A stretch of DNA of 64,000 bases, taken from positions 1-64,000 of the forward strand of contig NZ_DATMGA010000003.1 in the NCBI RefSeq assembly GCF_035555955.1. The letters run 5' to 3'. Below, piece after piece: positions 33,578-41,118 of this stretch (the stretch's first letter is position 1; every line of letters starts with the position of its first letter). The DNA comes from Eoetvoesia sp035555955. GTDB taxonomy: Bacteria > Pseudomonadota > Gammaproteobacteria > Burkholderiales > Burkholderiaceae_B. Position numbers and translations under genes: made by a program. The notes beneath the pieces are model-generated. The model was not told the DNA's origin, did no database searches, and saw nothing but the letters and a program-made list of their open reading frames with translations.

Positions 33578-33606
33578 ATCCTAGCACAGTTTTTTCGCCG
33601 CGCCAA
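33578..33606 (-). promoter_or_regulatory. Sigma-70-like promoter of the aroG leader
   Basis: TTGGCG (33606-33601), a 17-base spacer and TAGGAT (33583-33578) precede the leader ATG by only six bases. Transcription would begin at or next to the ATG, giving a leaderless leader peptide. If the true start is farther upstream, the TAGGA could serve as a Shine-Dalgarno sequence. Confidence 0.6.
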
Positions 33607-33681
33607 GAAAAACCGCCCAAAAAGGCCACGGGTGCCCGTTCAAAAGCAACAATCGCGCCCGCGCGCTCCTCCGCACAACTA

Positions 33682-33713
33682 ATTTGAGTTGAAATGATTA
33701 ATTAGGTTATGAT
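33682..33713 (+). promoter_or_regulatory. ehuB promoter with EctR-type operator motif
   Basis: TTGAGT (33684-33689), an 18-base spacer and TATGAT (33708-33713) form a promoter toward ehuB. The -35 region lies inside ATTTGAGTTGAAATGA, which matches 14 of 16 bases of the motif at the ectR promoter on the other strand (ATTTCAGTTGAAATCA). Shared control of uptake and synthesis by EctR is inferred. Confidence 0.6.
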
Positions 33714-33854
33714 TTTCATACGAATCAATTTCAAGAACACCTTGCCCGTGGCTGGCATTGGCGCCGCCGGCGGCACGCATTACGTTTTCAGCATCCGCCG
33801 CATAGCCCGCCTCCCGGCTGAAGAACGGCAACTCCCACCGCAAAAGGACGATCC

Positions 33855-34721
33855 ATGAAAAATCGCTTCCGGACACTCAGGCTTTCCATTCTTGCGCTAT
33901 GCGCATTGGGCCTGTCGGGCGCCGCCGGCGCGGTCACCCTGAAACAGATCCAGGATCGCGGCGCCGTGCGCATTGCCATCGCCAACGAAATTCCCTACGG
34001 CTATGCCAATCTCGACGGCAAGGCCCAGGGCGTCGGGCCCGACGTGGCCAAGCAGGTCATGCAAAAGCTGGGCATCACCAAGATAGAATGGTCGGTCACC
34101 AACTTCAGTTCGCTGATCCCGGGCCTGAAGGCGCAACGCTACGACATGGTGGCAGCGGAAATGGCCATCCTCCCGCAGCGTTGCCGCCAGGTGCTGTTCT
34201 CCGAGCCAAACAGCTCTTACGGCGAAGGCCTGCTGGTCGCCAAGGGCAATCCCGACAATCGGCACACCTTCCAGGAGTTCGCCAAGGGCGACGGCAAAAT
34301 CGCCGTCATGGCCGGCGCGGACCAACTGGACATGCTGCGCGCTCTGCATGTTCCGCAAAGCAATATCGTCACGATCGCCAGCAATGCCGACGCGATTTCC
34401 ACGGTTTCGACCGGCCGCGCCAGCGCCTACGCGGCCACCAGCCTTACCGTCAACCAACTGGCCCAAAAAAGTCAGCGCGTCGAGGCCGCGTCGCCATTCA
34501 CCGATCCCGTCCTCCATGGACAGCCGGCGCGGAGCTGGGGCGGCTTCGCCTTTGCCAAGAACTCCGGCTCGTTCCAAAAAGCCTTCAACACGGAATTGGC
34601 CAAGTTCAAGCAGACCCAGGCGTGGCGCGACATCCTGGCGCGCTACGGATTCAGCGACACCGACATGAAGGCCTCGTTCGAGCGCGGGACGAAACAATTG
34701 TGCGCCAGGCAAAACGGTTAG
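33855..34721 (+). CDS. ehuB: Ectoine/hydroxyectoine ABC transporter, periplasmic binding protein
   Basis: This 288-residue solute-binding protein has a Sec signal peptide (L-S-I-L-A-L-C-A-L-G-L-S-G-A-A-G-A) and the family-3 amino-acid-type fold. The segment G-A-V-R-I-A-I-A-N-E-I-P-Y-G-Y and Y-D-M-V-A-A-E-M-A-I-L-P-Q-R-C resemble EhuB. It delivers ectoine and hydroxyectoine to EhuCD. It starts the ehuBCDA run, which faces the ect biosynthesis operon. There are 160 bases between it and ehuC, larger than the other gaps in the set. Confidence 0.9.
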   Translation: MKNRFRTLRLSILALCALGLSGAAGAVTLKQIQDRGAVRIAIANEIPYGYANLDGKAQGVGPDVAKQVMQKLGITKIEWSVTNFSSLIPGLKAQRYDMVAAEMAILPQRCRQVLFSEPNSSYGEGLLVAKGNPDNRHTFQEFAKGDGKIAVMAGADQLDMLRALHVPQSNIVTIASNADAISTVSTGRASAYAATSLTVNQLAQKSQRVEAASPFTDPVLHGQPARSWGGFAFAKNSGSFQKAFNTELAKFKQTQAWRDILARYGFSDTDMKASFERGTKQLCARQNG

Positions 34722-34881
34722 AACCCCTGCCGCACCGATCGGTTTCGGGAACGCGGTTACCAGCAAGCATGCGAAAGGCCGGGCCCAGGCCGTCGTTGCG
34801 CCGCGCCGCTCCGGGAGCCGCTACGCCGGCCGGCCCCGATCCCTTCACCCTTGATGCCGCTACGAGCCGGCGGAGTCATGC

Positions 34882-35556
34882 ATGATGGAATGGCTCGACT
34901 ACCTTCCACCGCTGCTCAAGGGCGCCTGGGTGACGGCGCAGCTTGCCGTGGGTTCCACCGTGCTGGGCGGGCTGCTGGCCTTTGCCTTCGGCATCGGCCA
35001 GGTGGCCTCGCGCCGGGCGCTCCGGGCAGCTTCCAAGGCAATCATCGAGTTCTTCCGTGGCACTTCGCTGCTGGTGCAGCTGTTCTGGCTGTACTTCGCC
35101 CTGCCGCTGCTGGGCCAGAGCCTGGGCGTGGATCTGCGCCTGCCGCCCGTGGCCGCCGGCGTCCTGGCCTTGAGCCTGAACATCGGCGCCTACGGCGCCG
35201 AGGTCGTGCGCGGCGCCCTGCAGGCCGTGCCGCATGAACAGCGCGAAGCCGCCCAGGCCCTGGACTTCACGCCTCGCCAGATACTCTGGCGCATCAGCCT
35301 GCCCCAGGCGATTCCCGAAATGCTGCCCAGCTTCGGCAACCTGGCCGTGCAGAACCTGAAGGACACCGCCCTGGTGTCGCTGGTGGGACTGGGCGACCTG
35401 GCGCTGCGCGCCGAACAGATACGCAACATCACCCAGGACAACACCACCGTCTATACCCTGCTGCTGCTCATGTACTTCGGTATGGCGCTGGTGGTGACGC
35501 TGTTCATGAAGCTGCTGGAGCGTTCGACCGGCCGCTGGCGTTCGGGAGGAGCCTGA
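34882..35556 (+). CDS. ehuC: Ectoine ABC transporter permease
   Basis: This 224-residue inner-membrane permease has five or so hydrophobic segments and the family signature E-A-A-Q-A-L-D-F-T-P-R-Q-I-L-W-R-I-S-L-P-Q-A near 125-150 (the EAA loop that contacts the ATPase). It is the HisM/GlnP type. Two ATG codons, 34882 and 34885, are usable, with GGAG six or nine bases upstream. It is followed by ehuD after one base. Confidence 0.9.
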   Translation: MMEWLDYLPPLLKGAWVTAQLAVGSTVLGGLLAFAFGIGQVASRRALRAASKAIIEFFRGTSLLVQLFWLYFALPLLGQSLGVDLRLPPVAAGVLALSLNIGAYGAEVVRGALQAVPHEQREAAQALDFTPRQILWRISLPQAIPEMLPSFGNLAVQNLKDTALVSLVGLGDLALRAEQIRNITQDNTTVYTLLLLMYFGMALVVTLFMKLLERSTGRWRSGGA

Positions 35557-35557
35557 C

Positions 35558-36253
35558 ATGCTGTTCGGCATGAACTGGAACCTGGACGGCGGCACCTGGG
35601 CTTTCGCGTGGTCCATACTGCCCATGCTGCTGCGCGGACTGCTGGTGACCATCCAGGCCACCGTGCTGGGCTTCGTGGTGGCCGCGATACTTGGCCTGGT
35701 GCTTGCGGCCCTGAAGGGCTCCAGGCTGCGGCCGGTATCCTGGCTGGCCAGGGCCGTATCCGAATTCATCCGCGACACGCCCCTGCTGGTGCAGCTTTTC
35801 TTCCTGTACTACGTGCTGCCGGACTACGGCGTCGTGCTGCCGGCCTTCCTGACCGGCGCCCTGGCGCTTGGCATCCAGTACAGCGCCTATACCTCGGAAG
35901 TCTACCGGGCAGGCCTGGAGTCCGTGCTGAAGGGGCAGATCGAAGCCGCGCGCGCACTGGATCTTTCGCCGGCGCGGATATTCGCGGCCATCGTGCTGCC
36001 GCAGGCCATTCCCCGCATCATCCCGGCGCTGGGCAACTACCTGATCTCCATCATGAAGGACGTGCCGGTGCTGTCCGTCGTCTCGGTGCTCGAACTGCTG
36101 AACGTGGCGAAGATCATCGGCGACCGCACTTTCAACTACCTCGTCCCCCTGACCATGGTGGGCGCCCTGTACCTGATTCTCACCTTGATCGCCTCGGCGG
36201 GCGTGCGCTACCTGGATGCTCGCCTGCCCAGGCAAGGACTGCCTTTGCGATGA
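35558..36253 (+). CDS. ehuD: Ectoine ABC transporter permease
   Basis: This 231-residue permease is homologous to EhuC. The EAA loop I-E-A-A-R-A-L-D-L-S-P-A-R-I-F-A-A-I-V-L-P-Q-A lies near 130-150, and hydrophobic helices flank it. It pairs with EhuC to make the membrane channel. Its stop overlaps the ehuA start (ATGA), so the two are translationally coupled. Confidence 0.9.
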   Translation: MLFGMNWNLDGGTWAFAWSILPMLLRGLLVTIQATVLGFVVAAILGLVLAALKGSRLRPVSWLARAVSEFIRDTPLLVQLFFLYYVLPDYGVVLPAFLTGALALGIQYSAYTSEVYRAGLESVLKGQIEAARALDLSPARIFAAIVLPQAIPRIIPALGNYLISIMKDVPVLSVVSVLELLNVAKIIGDRTFNYLVPLTMVGALYLILTLIASAGVRYLDARLPRQGLPLR

Positions 36254-37020
36254 ACGAACCCATCATCAAATTCGACCGAGTCACCAAGCGCTTCGGCCAG
36301 GCCACCGTTCTGGACGAGTTGGATTTCGAGGTCGAGCCGGGCGAGAAGGTCACCATCATCGGCCCGTCGGGCTCCGGGAAGTCTACGGTGCTGCGCATCC
36401 TGATGACCCTGGAGCACATCGACTCGGGCGTCATCACGGTTGCCGGAACGCCCTTGTGGCACGAGCGCCGCGGCGACCGGCTGGTGGCGGCGGGCGAGCC
36501 GCACCTGCGCGAAATGCGCAAGCAGATGGGCATGGTTTTCCAGCAGTTCAATCTTTTCCCGCATATGACGGTGCTGCGCAATATCACCGAGGCGCCCGTG
36601 CACGTGCTGGGCCTGTCCAAGCCCGAGGCCCGCAAGCGCGCGATGGAATACCTGGAACTGGTGGGCCTGGCAGACCACGCCGGCAAGTTTCCCCGCCAGT
36701 TGTCCGGCGGCCAGCAGCAACGGGTGGCCATCGCCCGCGCGCTGGCCATGCGGCCGCGCATCATGCTGTTCGACGAACCCACGTCGGCGCTCGACCCGGA
36801 ACTGGTCGGCGAAGTCCTGAACGTGATGACGCGCCTGGCGCAGGAAAGCGAATTGACCATGCTGCTGGTGACGCACGAAATGCAGTTCGCCAAGCAGATC
36901 TCCGACCGCGTCTGCTTTTTCGACAAGGGAGCCATCGTGGAGCAAGGGTCGCCCGAGGCCTTGTTCGGCTCCCCCCGGGAAGCCCGCACACAGGAGTTCC
37001 TGAAGGGCGTCGCGTTTTAG
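36250..37020 (+). CDS. ehuA: Ectoine ABC transporter ATP-binding protein
   Basis: This 256-residue ABC ATPase has Walker A G-P-S-G-S-G-K-S-T (about residues 38-46), Q-loop M-V-F-Q-Q-F-N-L-F-P-H, signature L-S-G-G-Q-Q-Q-R and Walker B I-M-L-F-D-E-P-T-S-A-L-D. The insertion L-W-H-E-R-R-G-D-R-L between Walker A and the Q-loop is characteristic of the EhuA branch. The gene ends in TAG immediately beside a 76-bp hairpin element and is convergent with ectD. Confidence 0.93.
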   Translation: MNEPIIKFDRVTKRFGQATVLDELDFEVEPGEKVTIIGPSGSGKSTVLRILMTLEHIDSGVITVAGTPLWHERRGDRLVAAGEPHLREMRKQMGMVFQQFNLFPHMTVLRNITEAPVHVLGLSKPEARKRAMEYLELVGLADHAGKFPRQLSGGQQQRVAIARALAMRPRIMLFDEPTSALDPELVGEVLNVMTRLAQESELTMLLVTHEMQFAKQISDRVCFFDKGAIVEQGSPEALFGSPREARTQEFLKGVAF

Positions 37021-37096
37021 TCAAGGCGCCGGGCGCAGCGCGTATATCGATACGCGCTGCGCCCGGCAACGCGGAGCGGCGAGCGTTGGCAACGCC
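37021..37096. repeat. 76-bp hairpin element between convergent ehuA and ectD
   Basis: The whole gap between the two stop codons consists of one element. A perfect 18-base-pair stem runs 37028-37045 and 37050-37067 with loop ATCG. It is clearly related to 27565-27624 of the 270-bp element: TCAAGGCGCCGGG, GCGCGTAT, TCGATACGCG and GGCAACGCGGAGC are shared. It lacks T tracts but may block read-through between the facing units. Confidence 0.78.
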
Positions 37097-38017
37097 CTAG
37101 TCCACCACCGCCGCATCCTGCGGTTCAAGCCGTTCGATGCGTTCGCGCGCGGCGATATAGTCCGGGCGCGGGGCAAGGCCGTACTTGGGCTGCTCGAGCA
37201 CATTCTCCATGCTGTTGTACACCATGAAGACATTGGCCCGCGGCCACGGAGAGATATTGCCGGTGGAGCCGTGCATGGTGTTGCAATCGAAGAACACCAC
37301 CGATCCCGCCTTGGCGGTCATGGAGCGTATGCCCCCCTTCTCGACCAGCAACTGCAGGCTGACGGGGTCGGGCACGCCGTACTCCTGCTTGCGCAGCGAT
37401 TCTTTGTAATGCTGGTCCGGCGTGGTTCCCTGGCACGAGATGAACTGCATCTGCGAGCCCGGAATCAGCATCAGCGGACCGTTGCACTCGTTGTTGTCGG
37501 TGAGCAGCACCGAGCAGCTCAGCGCCCGCATCGCCGGCATGCCGTCCTCGACGTGCCAGGTTTCGAAGTCGGAATGCCAATAAAACTCCTTGCCCTTGAA
37601 GCCCGGTTTCATATTGACGCGAGACTGATGGATATAGACTTCGGAGCCCAGTATCTGCCGCGCCACGTGCAGCAGGCGCGGATCCCTGGCCAAAGCGGCG
37701 ATTCGGCCGCTTAGCTCATGCACCCGGAAGATCGACCGCACGGCATCGCTGCCCGGCTCGCGAATGGCTTCGTCGCGGCCGGCGATGGCGGGGTCGGCGC
37801 TCATGCGCCGCAGCTCATCCAGCAACGCCGCCGTTTCCTGCGTATTGAATACATCCTCGAGAAGAATGAACCCATCCTGCTGGTAATCGGCGATCTGGCC
37901 TTGCGTCAGCGCCCGGGCATAGTCGCCCGAACCGTACACGACGGGATCACGCCGCGCAATAATGGCCGACCCACGATCCGTGCGGGATGCATAAAGGTCT
38001 CTCATGGAATTGGCCAT
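37097..38017 (-). CDS. ectD: Ectoine hydroxylase
   Basis: This 306-residue Fe(II)/2-oxoglutarate dioxygenase converts ectoine to 5-hydroxyectoine. The diagnostic segment F-Y-W-H-S-D-F-E-T-W-H-V-E-D-G-M-P carries the H-x-D iron ligands, and a later M-H-G-S-T-G-N supplies the third His. ATG 38017 has AGGAGG upstream; the frame beyond is not family-like. It follows ectC by 19 bases and ends exactly at the 76-bp hairpin element. Confidence 0.96.
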   Translation of the reverse strand: MANSMRDLYASRTDRGSAIIARRDPVVYGSGDYARALTQGQIADYQQDGFILLEDVFNTQETAALLDELRRMSADPAIAGRDEAIREPGSDAVRSIFRVHELSGRIAALARDPRLLHVARQILGSEVYIHQSRVNMKPGFKGKEFYWHSDFETWHVEDGMPAMRALSCSVLLTDNNECNGPLMLIPGSQMQFISCQGTTPDQHYKESLRKQEYGVPDPVSLQLLVEKGGIRSMTAKAGSVVFFDCNTMHGSTGNISPWPRANVFMVYNSMENVLEQPKYGLAPRPDYIAARERIERLEPQDAAVVD

Positions 38018-38036
38018 GATGTCCTCCTGTAAAAAT

Positions 38037-38432
38037 TCAAGCGTCGCTGGCCACGGCCGGATAGACGCCTTTGTCGTCATGCACTTCCATGCCCGTCAGC
38101 GGCGGATTGAACACGCAGATGACGCGCAGCGGCTTGCTGCCGCCCCGCAACCAGTGCTCGTCGTGCTCGTTCAGCGCATAAACCACGCCTGGACCCAGCG
38201 CGTACTTCTTGCCGTCCGCGATGGTTTCCACCTCGCCGTCGCCCTCGATGCACCAGACGGCCTCGAGGTGATGCTGGTAATGAATATGGGTTTCCGTGCC
38301 GGGAAAAATCACGGTCTCGTGAAAGGAAAAGCCCATGCCGTCCTTTTGCAGCAGGACGCGGCGACTAAGCCAATTCTCGGTCTTGACCTCGTATTCGGTG
38401 CCGATTACATCGTTTACGTTTTTCACTATCAT
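38037..38432 (-). CDS. ectC: Ectoine synthase
   Basis: This 131-residue cupin closes N-gamma-acetyl-diaminobutyrate to ectoine. Family features are the N-terminal M-I-V-K-N-V-N-D-V-I-G-T, E-T-H-I-H-Y-Q-H-H-L-E-A-V-W-C-I-E-G-D-G-E-V-E and A-L-N-E-H-D-E-H-W-L-R with metal-binding residues. It overlaps the ectB start region by a four-base ATGA junction at its own beginning: the ectC stop lies before ectD and the ectB stop overlaps its start. Confidence 0.96.
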   Translation of the reverse strand: MIVKNVNDVIGTEYEVKTENWLSRRVLLQKDGMGFSFHETVIFPGTETHIHYQHHLEAVWCIEGDGEVETIADGKKYALGPGVVYALNEHDEHWLRGGSKPLRVICVFNPPLTGMEVHDDKGVYPAVASDA

Positions 38433-39739
38433 CGACGCTTTCCTCCAAATTTCAATACATGCGCGCTGGCGCCCTTGGCCGCAAGGACCTCGCCCACGCT
38501 GCGTTCGATTATTTCCAGTCCGGACTTCAGTTGCTCGTCGCCGATCGTCAAGGCCGGCAAGACCTTCAGCACCTCGTCGTTCGCGCCGGAAGTCTCGATG
38601 ACCAGCCCGTGCTCGAATGCCTTGCGGGCGATCTGGTTGGCAATATCCTCGCCGGCCGGAGTCGACAACCCCTGGATCAAGCCTCGTCCACGCACGCTAA
38701 GGCCGGCGCCCCGGTAGCTGTGGGCCAGGTTTTCCAGCCAGTCGCGCACCAATTCCTCTTTGCGCTGGATCTCCTCCGAAAAGGCCGGCGTCGCCCAATA
38801 GCTGTCGAGCGCCTGGGCCGCCGTGACGAAGGCCAGGTTGTTGCCCCGGAAGGTGCCGCTGTGGGCGCCCGGCTTCCAGACGTCGAGCTCGGGCTTCATC
38901 AGCACCAGCGACATCGGCAGGCCGAAGCCCGATAGCGACTTGGACAAGGTAATGATGTCGGGCCGGATGCCGGCCGACTCGAAGCTGAAGAAGTTGCCCG
39001 TCCGGCCGCAGCCTACCTGTATGTCGTCGACGATGAGCAGCATGCCGTATTGGTGGCACACGCGCTCGAGATCCTTGAGCCAGCGCCGCGTCGCCACGTT
39101 GACGCCGCCCTCGCCCTGCACTGTCTCGACGATGACGGCGGCCGGGCTGTCCAGGCCACTGCTGGGGTCGTCGAGCAGGCGCTCGAGGTAGGCGATGGTG
39201 TTGACGTCGGGCCCCATATAGCCGTCATAAGGCATGAAGGTGGTGTTGCCCAGCGCCACGCCCGCCGCATCGCGGAACTTGGCATTGGCGGTGACGGCCA
39301 GCGAACCGCCGCTCACGCCATGGAAGCCATGCGTGAACGAGATCACGTTTTGCCGGCCCGTGACCTGGCGCGCCAGCTTGAGCGCGGCCTCGACGGCATT
39401 CGTGCCGGTGGGCCCGGTGAACTGCAGCTTGTACTGCCAGCTGCGCGGCTTGAGCAGCACGCGCTCCACCGTTTCCATGAAATACCGCTTGGCGCCCGTG
39501 GCCATGTCCAGGCCGTGCACCACCCCGTCGGTATTCAGATAATCGATCAGTTTTTCCTTGAGCACGGGATTGTTGTGGCCGTAATTGAGCGTTCCGGCCC
39601 CCGCGAAGAAATCAATGTATTCCTTGCCTGCCTCATCGATCAGCACAGAGCCCTTGGCCTGGCTGAACACAACCGGGAACGACCGGACGTAGCCCCGTAC
39701 TTCCGACTCCATCCGGTCAAAAATTTTTAAGTCCATCAT
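38429..39739 (-). CDS. ectB: Diaminobutyrate-2-oxoglutarate transaminase
   Basis: This 436-residue PLP enzyme of class III aminotransferases makes L-2,4-diaminobutyrate from aspartate semialdehyde. Recognisable are F-F-A-G-A-G-T-L-N-Y-G-H-N-N, F-T-G-P-T-G-T-N-A-V-E-A-A-L-K and the L-S-K-S-L-S-G-F-G-L-P segment with the PLP Lys. Two adjacent ATG codons start it (39739, 39736). The 87-base ectA-ectB gap holds no gene. Confidence 0.96.
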   Translation of the reverse strand: MMDLKIFDRMESEVRGYVRSFPVVFSQAKGSVLIDEAGKEYIDFFAGAGTLNYGHNNPVLKEKLIDYLNTDGVVHGLDMATGAKRYFMETVERVLLKPRSWQYKLQFTGPTGTNAVEAALKLARQVTGRQNVISFTHGFHGVSGGSLAVTANAKFRDAAGVALGNTTFMPYDGYMGPDVNTIAYLERLLDDPSSGLDSPAAVIVETVQGEGGVNVATRRWLKDLERVCHQYGMLLIVDDIQVGCGRTGNFFSFESAGIRPDIITLSKSLSGFGLPMSLVLMKPELDVWKPGAHSGTFRGNNLAFVTAAQALDSYWATPAFSEEIQRKEELVRDWLENLAHSYRGAGLSVRGRGLIQGLSTPAGEDIANQIARKAFEHGLVIETSGANDEVLKVLPALTIGDEQLKSGLEIIERSVGEVLAAKGASAHVLKFGGKRR

Positions 39740-39826
39740 TTTGCGTCCTCTCTCGTGGTTATGGCGGGGTCAATACCCTGCATGGCAGGATCCAACCCGG
39801 CCTGCGCGACTAAAAAGCAGATTGGC

Positions 39827-40378
39827 TCAGAACGGCCCGATGCGTATCAGGCGTTCGTCGTCGTGGGCGGCCGGCCCGAAAAGGCTGCGGTCGAACAGCA
39901 GGCTTTCGTGCACCGGGGCGCCGAGGCGCCGGGCAAGGCTCAGGAACATATTGCGCGACGGCGCATTGCCCGGCCCCACGGTGGTTTCAACATAGCGGGC
40001 CGGTTTTGCCGATGAACCGGCAAGCAGGCTGCTCAGCAAATGGCTTCCCAAGCCGGTTCCCCGGGCGCGCTCGTGCACGGCGACCTGCCATACGAAAAGC
40101 ACGTCGGGGGTCTTGGGGGGAAAGTAGGCGGATACGTAGCCGTCGATCTGGCCGGCCTTTGACGCGATCAGGCAGGTATCCGAAAAATGCTCGCTAAGCA
40201 GCAAATAGGTGTAGACGGAATTGAGGTCCAGCGGCGGGCACTGCCGGATGAGCGCGTGGATCTCGCAGGCGTCCGCGCGCCGGGGATTGCGCACCAGGAC
40301 GCCGGATAAGTCTCGATCGTGTGCCGATGCGTGTGTGGATGATTCTGGTGAAGAGGATGTCTCGGTATATTCAGTCAA
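39827..40378 (-). CDS. ectA: Diaminobutyrate acetyltransferase
   Basis: This 183-residue GNAT enzyme acetylates diaminobutyrate. The acetyl-CoA loop reads R-A-R-G-T-G-L-G-S-H-L-L; L-D-L-N-S-V-Y-T-Y-L-L and E-T-T-V-G-P-G-N are family-specific. The only possible start is TTG at 40378, overlapping the ectR stop as TTGA with GGTGG just upstream. It therefore seems to depend on ectR translation. The first 25 residues are Ser/Thr-rich and poorly conserved. Confidence 0.93.
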   Translation of the reverse strand: MTEYTETSSSPESSTHASAHDRDLSGVLVRNPRRADACEIHALIRQCPPLDLNSVYTYLLLSEHFSDTCLIASKAGQIDGYVSAYFPPKTPDVLFVWQVAVHERARGTGLGSHLLSSLLAGSSAKPARYVETTVGPGNAPSRNMFLSLARRLGAPVHESLLFDRSLFGPAAHDDERLIRIGPF

Positions 40379-40914
40379 ACCACCAATCCCGATTCTGGCG
40401 GCACAATGCCATCGGGAACCTCGAGAATCGGCGAGACGGGCTCTTCGTGCCCTTCCGTCACGCCATTGGTTTCAATGAGGCCGACGATACGCTCCAGCGA
40501 CAATGTGATCGTGGCCTGCTCCAGCTCGGGCAGGTCGTTCAGGGCATCGGCCAGTTTTTTCTGCAGTGGCGAAGGCGTGGCCCGCGCCAGCGCAACGCCG
40601 TCTTCCGTGGCGGAAACAAACACAATGCGGCGATCCTCGCGCCCCCGTTCGCGCCGCACCAGCCCCTTGTCCTCGAGCCGATCGAGTATGCCGACCACCG
40701 TGCTGGGGCTGACATGCATTTCGCGGCTGATGGCCGTGGCCGTAATGGGCACTTCGTTGTCGATGACCGCCCTCAGGCAGATAAGCTGGGGGGCCGTGAT
40801 GTTGCTGCAGGCCGCCAGTTGGCGCGAATGCAGGGCGATGAGCCGGGTAATCCGCCGCAAGGCCCGCAAGATGCGCAAATCGTACGCCTGGGTGTTTCCT
40901 GAAGAATCATTCAT
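40375..40914 (-). CDS. ectR: MarR-family regulator of ectoine genes
   Basis: This 179-residue MarR-type regulator has the winged helix (I-T-A-P-Q-L-I-C-L-R-A-V, then T-A-T-A-I-S-R-E-M-H-V-S-P-S-T-V-V-G-I-L-D-R-L and R-R-E-R-G-R-E-D-R-R). It is the first gene of the ectRABCD operon, as in several proteobacteria where EctR represses ect genes. ATG 40914 is chosen by homology although its ribosome site is weak; an in-frame ATG upstream falls within the promoter. Confidence 0.9.
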   Translation of the reverse strand: MNDSSGNTQAYDLRILRALRRITRLIALHSRQLAACSNITAPQLICLRAVIDNEVPITATAISREMHVSPSTVVGILDRLEDKGLVRRERGREDRRIVFVSATEDGVALARATPSPLQKKLADALNDLPELEQATITLSLERIVGLIETNGVTEGHEEPVSPILEVPDGIVPPESGLVV

Positions 40915-40933
40915 GGTAAGAACAAATTCAGTT

Positions 40934-40980
40934 AAATTGATTTCAACTGAAATCATATGCGCATGAATCAATACTGTCAA
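40934..40980 (-). promoter_or_regulatory. ectR promoter with overlapping operator dyad
   Basis: TTGACA (40980-40975), a 17-base spacer and TATGAT (40957-40952) form a near-perfect sigma-70 promoter. Immediately downstream, covering the likely transcription start, is the dyad TTTCAGTTGAAA (40952-40941), the motif also seen at ehuB. A second inverted pair, TTCAGTT and AACTGAA, frames it. Binding there would repress. Confidence 0.75.
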
Positions 40981-40992
40981 CCCGAACCCCAA

Positions 40993-41050
40993 AATGAAAC
41001 TGCGCTCCAGGACCCGGGAGCCGACCCGGATTCTGGAGCGCAGTTTCATT
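40993..41050. repeat. 58-bp perfect inverted repeat
   Basis: Arms of 18 bases, 40993-41010 (AATGAAACTGCGCTCCAG) and 41033-41050, are exact complements around a 22-base centre with two ACCCGG copies. It lies between the ectR promoter and a mini-copy of the 27511 element ends. It has no T tract, so it is not a typical terminator. It could be a recombination or REP-like sequence. Confidence 0.7.
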
Positions 41051-41087
41051 GACCATATGGCGCCGCGACGGCGCGGCGGGCAGCCCT

Positions 41088-41118
41088 TTAGGGCCTGTTA
41101 AGCGTCAACAGGCCCTAA
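41088..41118. repeat. 31-bp mini-copy of the element ends
   Basis: TTAGGGCCTGTT and AACAGGCCCTAA form a perfect 12-base-pair hairpin with a seven-base loop. The arms equal the outer 11 to 12 bases of the 270-bp element's terminal repeats, so this looks like a deleted or minimal copy. The right arm supplies the TAG stop of tldD. Confidence 0.72.

Noticed and set aside
33679..33876. 65-residue minus-strand frame across the ehuB promoter
   Set aside because: It covers the promoter and operator, has no ribosome site and no family features.
39755..39830. A tRNA-like 3' end in the ectA-ectB gap
   Set aside because: The stretch CAGGATCCAACCCGG looks like a T-arm at a glance, but there is no GTTCRA loop, acceptor stem or anticodon arm.
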